Assembly (NCBI GenBank): GCA_937884995.1
Contig: CAKZZL010000028.1
Location: forward strand, 1-9,441
Source of the DNA: an uncultured Clostridia bacterium
Lineage (GTDB): Bacteria > Bacillota > Clostridia > Oscillospirales > Acutalibacteraceae
DNA: 9,441 nucleotides
Direction of reading: 5' to 3'
Shown here: piece by piece, positions 5,622-9,441 of the stretch
Layout of the letters: each line of letters begins with the position of its first letter
How positions within the stretch are numbered: position 1 is the stretch's first letter
Program-made: the position numbers and the translations under genes
Notes under the pieces: model-generated
The model's input: the letters and a program-made list of their open reading frames with translations, nothing else
Told to the model about the DNA's origin: nothing
The model's database searches: none

Positions 5622-5630
5622 ATTATATCA
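5622..5630 (-). promoter_or_regulatory. Extended -10 promoter of the microprotein-methyltransferase-HAD unit
   Basis: On the minus strand TGA-TATAAT (5630-5622) is a perfect -10 with the TGn extension. No good -35 is present 16-18 bases upstream (TTATGA at best). The repeated motif TTATGATGTAAGGGTCAAA ends two bases before the TGn and occupies the -35 region, so an activator or repressor there could matter. Confidence 0.65.
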
Positions 5631-5632
5631 CC

Positions 5633-5651
5633 TTTGACCCTTACATCATAA
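5633..5651 (+). repeat. Copy 1 of a 19-base motif, inverted relative to copy 2 at 8559-8577
   Basis: TTTGACCCTTACATCATAA differs from the reverse complement of 8559-8577 (TTTGACCCTGACATCATAA) at one position. It lies between the ketosynthase stop and the promoter of the microprotein unit. The two copies bracket the ligase/ketosynthase pair, about 2.9 kb apart. It could be a dispersed repeat, a regulator site or an insertion scar. Confidence 0.55.
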
Positions 5652-5658
5652 CATTGAT

Positions 5659-6870
5659 TTAATATTTTTTGAAAATCAGGCTTGAATTTTGTCCGCCAAA
5701 TCCAAAAGCATTGCTCATTGCCGCATTAATATCTGCCTTGACAGCTGTTTCTTTAACAAATGGAAGATTATAGGCAGGATTTTTAAGATTAAGAGTAGGT
5801 GGAAGCATTCCGGTATTTATTGCAAGTATTGACGCAATTGCTTCTGTAAGCCCTCCGGCTCCCATCATGTGCCCGGTTGCACCCTTTGTTGAGCCTATAA
5901 ACGGAAGATGCCCTTTAAAAATTCTGCCTACAGCACAGGCCTCATCCTTATCACCTTCTTTTGTAGCTGTTCCATGTGCATTTATATAACCTATTTCTTC
6001 CGGAGTCATGTTAGCCTTTTTAAGCGCCTCACTCATACATCGTCCGGCTCCTTCTCCATTAGGTGAGGGGGCTGTCATATGATAAGCATCTGCGGTATTT
6101 GCCCATCCTGCAAGTTCAGCATAAATTTTAAGCCCTCGGCTTACGGCATCTTTCTCTCTCATAAGTATAAGGGCACCGCCGCCTTCACCCATTACAAAAC
6201 CGTTATGTCCTTCATCGAATGGTCTGCAAGCTTCTTTTGGAGTTTTATTTTCTCTTGATAGTGCTCTTGCACTGGCAAGTGATAACATAACAAGAGGGCA
6301 GATTGTTGATTCTGCCCCCACAGCAATTACAGCATCAGCTTCCTCGGCAAGTAGCAGTCTTGCAGCGGCACTTACTGCATCGCCTCCAGATGCGCAAGCA
6401 GTAGAAACCGTTACGCTCGGACCTTTAATTCCATGTGAAATGCTTATCTGGGTTGCAGCCATATTTCCAAGAATTCTTGGAACAAACCTGGGTTCTACCA
6501 TTTTTTTCTCAGAAAGTGTTAATTTTTCCTGTGTTTCAGCAGTAGGACTTATTCCTGACATAGCCGTGCCAAGAACAATTCCCATTCGTTCTGCCGAAAC
6601 CGGAAGACCATTCTTCAATGCCTCATTTGCTGCAATGTAGGCGAACTGCGAAAAACGATCAGTATTTCTGACCAGCTTTTTGTCCATATATTCCTCTGCC
6701 TTAAAATTTTTAATTTCGGCAGCTATTTGAACCGGCATTTCATCTGGGTTAAAAGCTTCTATTCTGGAAATTCCCGATTTGCCGGAAACAAGATTTTCCC
6801 AGTAATTATCTATTCCTATTCCTACGGGCGTGACAGCTCCCATCCCTGTAACAACAATTCTCTCTCTCAT
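5659..6870 (-). CDS. FabF-like beta-ketoacyl synthase (3-oxoacyl-ACP synthase II type)
   Basis: The 403-residue condensing enzyme has the full thiolase-fold signature. C159 (VSTACASGGDAV) is the acyl-accepting nucleophile, H299 (NAHGTATKEGD) and H334 (KGATGHMMGAGG) complete the Cys-His-His triad, and K329 is the conserved lysine. Length and start (MRERIVVTGMGAVTPVG) are normal for FabF. It condenses an enzyme-bound acyl chain with malonyl-ACP in the cytosol. M104 sits where E. coli FabF has its chain-gating isoleucine, and the C-terminal loop reads GFGGQN instead of GFGGTN; both hint at altered chain selectivity, by inference. The ATG is one base after the ligase stop, with GAGG inside the end of that gene, so the two are coupled. 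It is not in a fab operon: no ACP, reductase or malonyltransferase adjoins it. Confidence 0.9.
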   Translation of the reverse strand: MRERIVVTGMGAVTPVGIGIDNYWENLVSGKSGISRIEAFNPDEMPVQIAAEIKNFKAEEYMDKKLVRNTDRFSQFAYIAANEALKNGLPVSAERMGIVLGTAMSGISPTAETQEKLTLSEKKMVEPRFVPRILGNMAATQISISHGIKGPSVTVSTACASGGDAVSAAARLLLAEEADAVIAVGAESTICPLVMLSLASARALSRENKTPKEACRPFDEGHNGFVMGEGGGALILMREKDAVSRGLKIYAELAGWANTADAYHMTAPSPNGEGAGRCMSEALKKANMTPEEIGYINAHGTATKEGDKDEACAVGRIFKGHLPFIGSTKGATGHMMGAGGLTEAIASILAINTGMLPPTLNLKNPAYNLPFVKETAVKADINAAMSNAFGFGGQNSSLIFKKY

Positions 6871-6871
6871 T

Positions 6872-8530
6872 TTATCCTCTTATCAGTAATCCTGCCTCTA
6901 AATCTTTTACAGCCTGTTCCTTCATTAAATAATGCATTTTTTTTCCGGTTGCCGTGTGTGGAAGTTCATCCACTATTCTGTACCAACGTGGGCACTTATA
7001 AGATGAAAGATGATTATTTTTTCGGCAAAATGCAGCAACATCCTTTTCAGTAAGACTCGTATCCTTAGCTTTTATATAGGCGACAACGGCCTCTCCCCTT
7101 ATTTTATCAGGAACACAAGTAACAATCGAATCATCTATTTTGTCAAATGATGATAACACTTCTTCTATCTGCGCAGGATAAATATTTTCTCCGGAACAAA
7201 CTATCATATCATCCTTACGTCCATTTACAGTAACATACCATTCACTGTTCCAACTGGCAATATCTCCTGTATACATCCAACCCTTATAGAATTTCTCCTT
7301 AGTCATTTCAGAATTTTCGTAATAACTATAGGTTGATTTTGCCGGAGACCAGATTATAACCTCACCTACGCTTTTTTCGTCAGTCGGAACCATATCATCC
7401 GGTTCAGCCTTCCTATCGGGATAAATATTGACAACCCTTACTTCATCATCAATGCAGCTTGCACCGACAGTTCCTGCCCCAGCAGGAAGGTCATATGGGC
7501 GCAGATAATTATTACAAAAGCTTTCCGTTGTTCCATAACCATTGTAAATATTAGGAGTAAGATATTTCATATAACGTCTGCAGGCTTCCTCTTCCAACGG
7601 AGCTCCCATACTTACCAGAGCATGAAGTGATGAAACATCGACAGTTTTTCGTTCCTGAATGCGGCAAAGCATTTCCATAGAGGCCGGTGCTCCTATTATA
7701 TGACTTATTCCATATTTTTCCACCCATTTAAGGGCAGAATGTGGTGAAAAATTCCTCATAACAATTACAGCACCACCTGCATAAAGAGTAGGACATATTC
7801 CTCCGATATGTGAACCTCCCCTGTGAAACCAGGGTGTAAGATTCATTGACACACTCTTACGATTCATTTCAAAATGCATTATTATATCATGTGCAGTAAG
7901 AACCTCATTCAAATCGTTAATAGGAACACTTTTGGGAAGCGAAGTAGTTCCGCTTGTACACATGCGAATAACTTCATCATATATATGAGGCAGAAAATCC
8001 ATCTCGGGTTGTTGGCTGTTCTTGCCACCCGTATAATCTTCATAACTTATATGGCTTTCAGGAATCGGAATTTTTTTTAGATTATCAGCTACTATAATTC
8101 TTGATGGCTTAAAACTGCTCATTTCAATAGCCTTTACGGCCATTTTTACAACTTCAGCCGAATATATAATGACCTTAGGTTTATTGTGTTCAATAAGAAG
8201 CGCCATTTCTCCTGCAGAAAGATTAAAATTTGTGGGATTATAGATTGCACCTACTTTTCTTGGTCCTATATAACTGAATACAAATTCCGGGCAATTCATA
8301 AGTATGCCCATAACAACGTCATTCTTTCCAACCCCGTCTTCCCTAAGGGCATTTGCGAAACGATTTGTTTCAGTATCAAGCTCGCTGTACGTCCAGCTTC
8401 TATCTGTTGCCGGGTCTATCATTGCGTAACTTTCAGCATAACGTCTTGCATTTCTTAAAAAACCATTGAGCCATGTATAGCCATGCTCAAAATTTTCCCG
8501 AAACATACTGTCATCATAAGTTCTTTCCAT
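6872..8530 (-). CDS. Adenylate-forming acyl-CoA synthetase / acyl-ACP ligase family protein
   Basis: The 552-residue enzyme belongs to the ANL superfamily, which activates a carboxylic acid as acyl-AMP and passes it to CoA or a carrier thiol. Motifs in order: P-loop CTSGTTSLPKSV at 191-202, where the usual TSGTTGxPKG has Ser for both glycines; NGYGTTES at 330-337; YTGD at 420-423; GRKDDMIVCSGENIYP at 437-452 at the hinge; and the catalytic lysine in TATGKK (K530). It is full length with both domains and has no signal or membrane segment. Fatty, aromatic or other acids are possible substrates. It is the first gene of a two-gene unit with the FabF-like enzyme. The start at 8530 has AAGGA about 12 bases upstream, slightly far; the next in-frame ATG (8506) has no better site. 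Confidence 0.9.
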   Translation of the reverse strand: MERTYDDSMFRENFEHGYTWLNGFLRNARRYAESYAMIDPATDRSWTYSELDTETNRFANALREDGVGKNDVVMGILMNCPEFVFSYIGPRKVGAIYNPTNFNLSAGEMALLIEHNKPKVIIYSAEVVKMAVKAIEMSSFKPSRIIVADNLKKIPIPESHISYEDYTGGKNSQQPEMDFLPHIYDEVIRMCTSGTTSLPKSVPINDLNEVLTAHDIIMHFEMNRKSVSMNLTPWFHRGGSHIGGICPTLYAGGAVIVMRNFSPHSALKWVEKYGISHIIGAPASMEMLCRIQERKTVDVSSLHALVSMGAPLEEEACRRYMKYLTPNIYNGYGTTESFCNNYLRPYDLPAGAGTVGASCIDDEVRVVNIYPDRKAEPDDMVPTDEKSVGEVIIWSPAKSTYSYYENSEMTKEKFYKGWMYTGDIASWNSEWYVTVNGRKDDMIVCSGENIYPAQIEEVLSSFDKIDDSIVTCVPDKIRGEAVVAYIKAKDTSLTEKDVAAFCRKNNHLSSYKCPRWYRIVDELPHTATGKKMHYLMKEQAVKDLEAGLLIRG

Positions 8531-8558
8531 AAAAGTATCTTTTCCTTTTTAGTAATAT

Positions 8559-8577
8559 TTATGATGTCAGGGTCAAA
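8559..8577 (-). repeat. Copy 2 of the 19-base motif, at the edge of a long hairpin
   Basis: The minus strand reads TTTGACCCTGACATCATAA, one base different from 5633-5651. Here its GGGTC end (8570-8574 on the plus strand) forms the base of the hairpin at 8570-8635, while copy 1 has no such hairpin beside it. Confidence 0.55.
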
Positions 8578-8635
8578 AGTCATTGCCCACGGCAAGCTTG
8601 CCTGCCGGTGGGCAAATGACTTTATGGTCCGACCC
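8570..8635. repeat. Long imperfect hairpin between the ligase gene and pgi
   Basis: GGGTC (8570-8574) pairs with GACCC (8631-8635), AAA (8576-8578) with TTT (8621-8623), and GTCATTGCCCAC (8579-8590) with GTGGGCAAATGAC (8608-8620) around one bulged A. GGCA (8591-8594) pairs with TGCC (8603-8606). The inner 12 bases GGCAAGCTTGCC are themselves palindromic. No T-tract follows on either strand, so it does not look like a terminator. It is much more GC-rich than its surroundings, as dispersed palindromic repeats often are. It lies between divergent genes, 11 bases before the pgi ribosome binding site. Confidence 0.7.
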
Positions 8636-8660
8636 AATAAAACAAAAGGAGATCTGGACA

Positions 8661-9441
8661 ATGATAAACTGGAATAACCTTGATACACTTTCGACCTTTG
8701 AAGAGCTTAAGAAAGTCAAGAAAGTTGATCTTAAGAAGGAAATGTCGGGAGAAAACGGAGCCGCAAGGGTAAAGAACTATTCTGTCCCCATGGCGGGAAA
8801 TATGGCATTTAATTATGCAGCCAAAGAAGTAGACGATGCGGTTCTTGATGCATTAAAGAAACTCGCTGAAGAGGCACAGCTTTCCGAAAAATTCGAAGAA
8901 CTTTATAACGGAGCAGTCATAAATACCGGGGAGAAGAGAATGGTGCTTCATCACCTGACAAGAGGTCAGCTCGGAAATAAGGTTGAGGCTGACGGAGTTG
9001 ACAAGCGTGAGTTTTACATAAATGAGCAGAAGAGAATTGCTGATTTTGCTGATAAAGTTCATTCCGGAGAAATTACAAATGCATCCGGGGAGAAATTCAC
9101 AACCGTAGTACAGATAGGTATCGGCGGAAGTGATTTGGGACCGCGTGCCATGTATCTTGCACTTGAGAACTGGGCGAAAAAGAACGGCAAATTCAAGATG
9201 GAGGCAAGATTCATCAGCAATGTTGACCCGGATGACGCATCTGCCGTGCTTAATTCCATCGATCTTGCACATTCGATATTCATTCTTGTTTCAAAGTCCG
9301 GAACAACTCTTGAGACACTTACAAACCAGTCATTCGTTATGAATGCGCTTAAAAAGGCAGATCTTGACCCGGCAAGGCACATGATCGCAGTTACTTCGGA
9401 AACCTCACCCCTTGCCCAGAGCGATGATTTTATTGAAGCTT
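8661..9441 (+). CDS. pgi: Glucose-6-phosphate isomerase, N-terminal 260 residues (runs off the window)
   Basis: The frame is open from ATG 8661 to the window edge. It holds two phosphate-site signatures of phosphoglucose isomerase: IGIGGSDLGPRAMY near residues 151-164 and SKSGTTLETLTN near 214-225. The N-terminal part (MINWNNLDTLSTFEELKK) and HHLTRGQ are also of the clostridial Pgi type. The enzyme interconverts glucose 6-phosphate and fructose 6-phosphate in glycolysis. The C-terminal half with the catalytic His/Lys is outside the window. AAAGGAGATC lies eight to ten bases before the ATG and fixes the start. It is transcribed away from the ligase gene; no convincing promoter was found, and the long hairpin at 8570-8635 may lie in its leader. 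Confidence 0.95.
   Translation, partial: MINWNNLDTLSTFEELKKVKKVDLKKEMSGENGAARVKNYSVPMAGNMAFNYAAKEVDDAVLDALKKLAEEAQLSEKFEELYNGAVINTGEKRMVLHHLTRGQLGNKVEADGVDKREFYINEQKRIADFADKVHSGEITNASGEKFTTVVQIGIGGSDLGPRAMYLALENWAKKNGKFKMEARFISNVDPDDASAVLNSIDLAHSIFILVSKSGTTLETLTNQSFVMNALKKADLDPARHMIAVTSETSPLAQSDDFIEA

Noticed and set aside
5633..8577. A transposon or composite element carrying the ligase/ketosynthase pair
   Set aside because: The inverted motifs are only 19 bases, no transposase, recombinase or target duplication is visible, and one copy continues into a hairpin that the other lacks.
8521..8660. Promoter for the ligase/ketosynthase operon or for pgi
   Set aside because: TTGACC (minus strand, within the repeat motif) and weak AT boxes are present, but no pair has acceptable spacing and a good -10, so none is listed.
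8455..8688. 77-codon minus-strand and 64-codon plus-strand frames across the ligase/pgi gap
   Set aside because: Both pass through the hairpin repeat and overlap the ends of two well-supported genes; neither has a ribosome binding site or a recognisable motif.
8853..9382. Two minus-strand frames inside pgi
   Set aside because: They are antisense to a clear Pgi coding frame and have no motifs.
1..9441. CRISPR array, tRNA or rRNA genes, phage or defence genes
   Set aside because: No spaced direct repeats, tRNA-like cloverleaf, rRNA segment or defence-type protein motif was seen on either strand.

Overview
The window looks like a chromosomal stretch from a low-to-moderate GC Gram-positive anaerobe of the Clostridia, most likely Lachnospiraceae. 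The grounds are the mix of families (a ThiT thiamine transporter behind a TPP riboswitch, a DUF5721-like protein, a 67-residue cold-shock protein, a clostridial-type Pgi), strong AGGAGG-type ribosome binding sites and consensus sigma-A promoters. The family names come from reading the proteins, not from a search.

Layout, left to right. 1-930 (+): the last 46 codons of a probable ClpX, a small DUF5721-like gene whose ATG overlaps the previous stop (ATGA), and a cold-shock gene with its own promoter and a perfect UUCG-loop terminator. 930-1095: non-coding, with a branched hairpin that looks like a dispersed repeat. 1096-1536 (-): a small secreted, Lys/Ala-rich helical protein. 1549-2148: an AT-rich 600-base gap with a hairpin-rich leader, a 28-base perfect palindrome, a good promoter and two overlapping micro-ORFs; it is the least explained part of the window. 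2149-3029 (-): thiT, its TPP riboswitch and a consensus promoter. 3103-3732 (+): a divergently transcribed membrane protein with an HELAH zinc-protease motif. 3729-5627 (-): a unit made of a 36-residue Lys-rich microprotein, a Rossmann/methyltransferase-like protein and a Cof-type HAD phosphatase, behind an extended -10 promoter. 5659-8530 (-): a tightly coupled pair, an adenylate-forming acyl ligase followed by a FabF-like ketosynthase. 8661-end (+): the first 260 codons of glucose-6-phosphate isomerase (pgi).

How the genes work together. The thiT block is a self-contained vitamin-responsive unit. The ligase/ketosynthase pair is the best candidate for a specialised pathway: one enzyme could activate a carboxylic acid and the other extend it, but no acyl carrier protein or reductase lies beside them. 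A 19-base motif (TTTGACCCTKACATCATAA) occurs in inverted orientation at both ends of this pair; the right-hand copy runs into a long hairpin just upstream of pgi. This could be a repeat family, a regulatory site, or a trace of cassette insertion. The remaining genes are ordinary housekeeping or conserved hypothetical genes.
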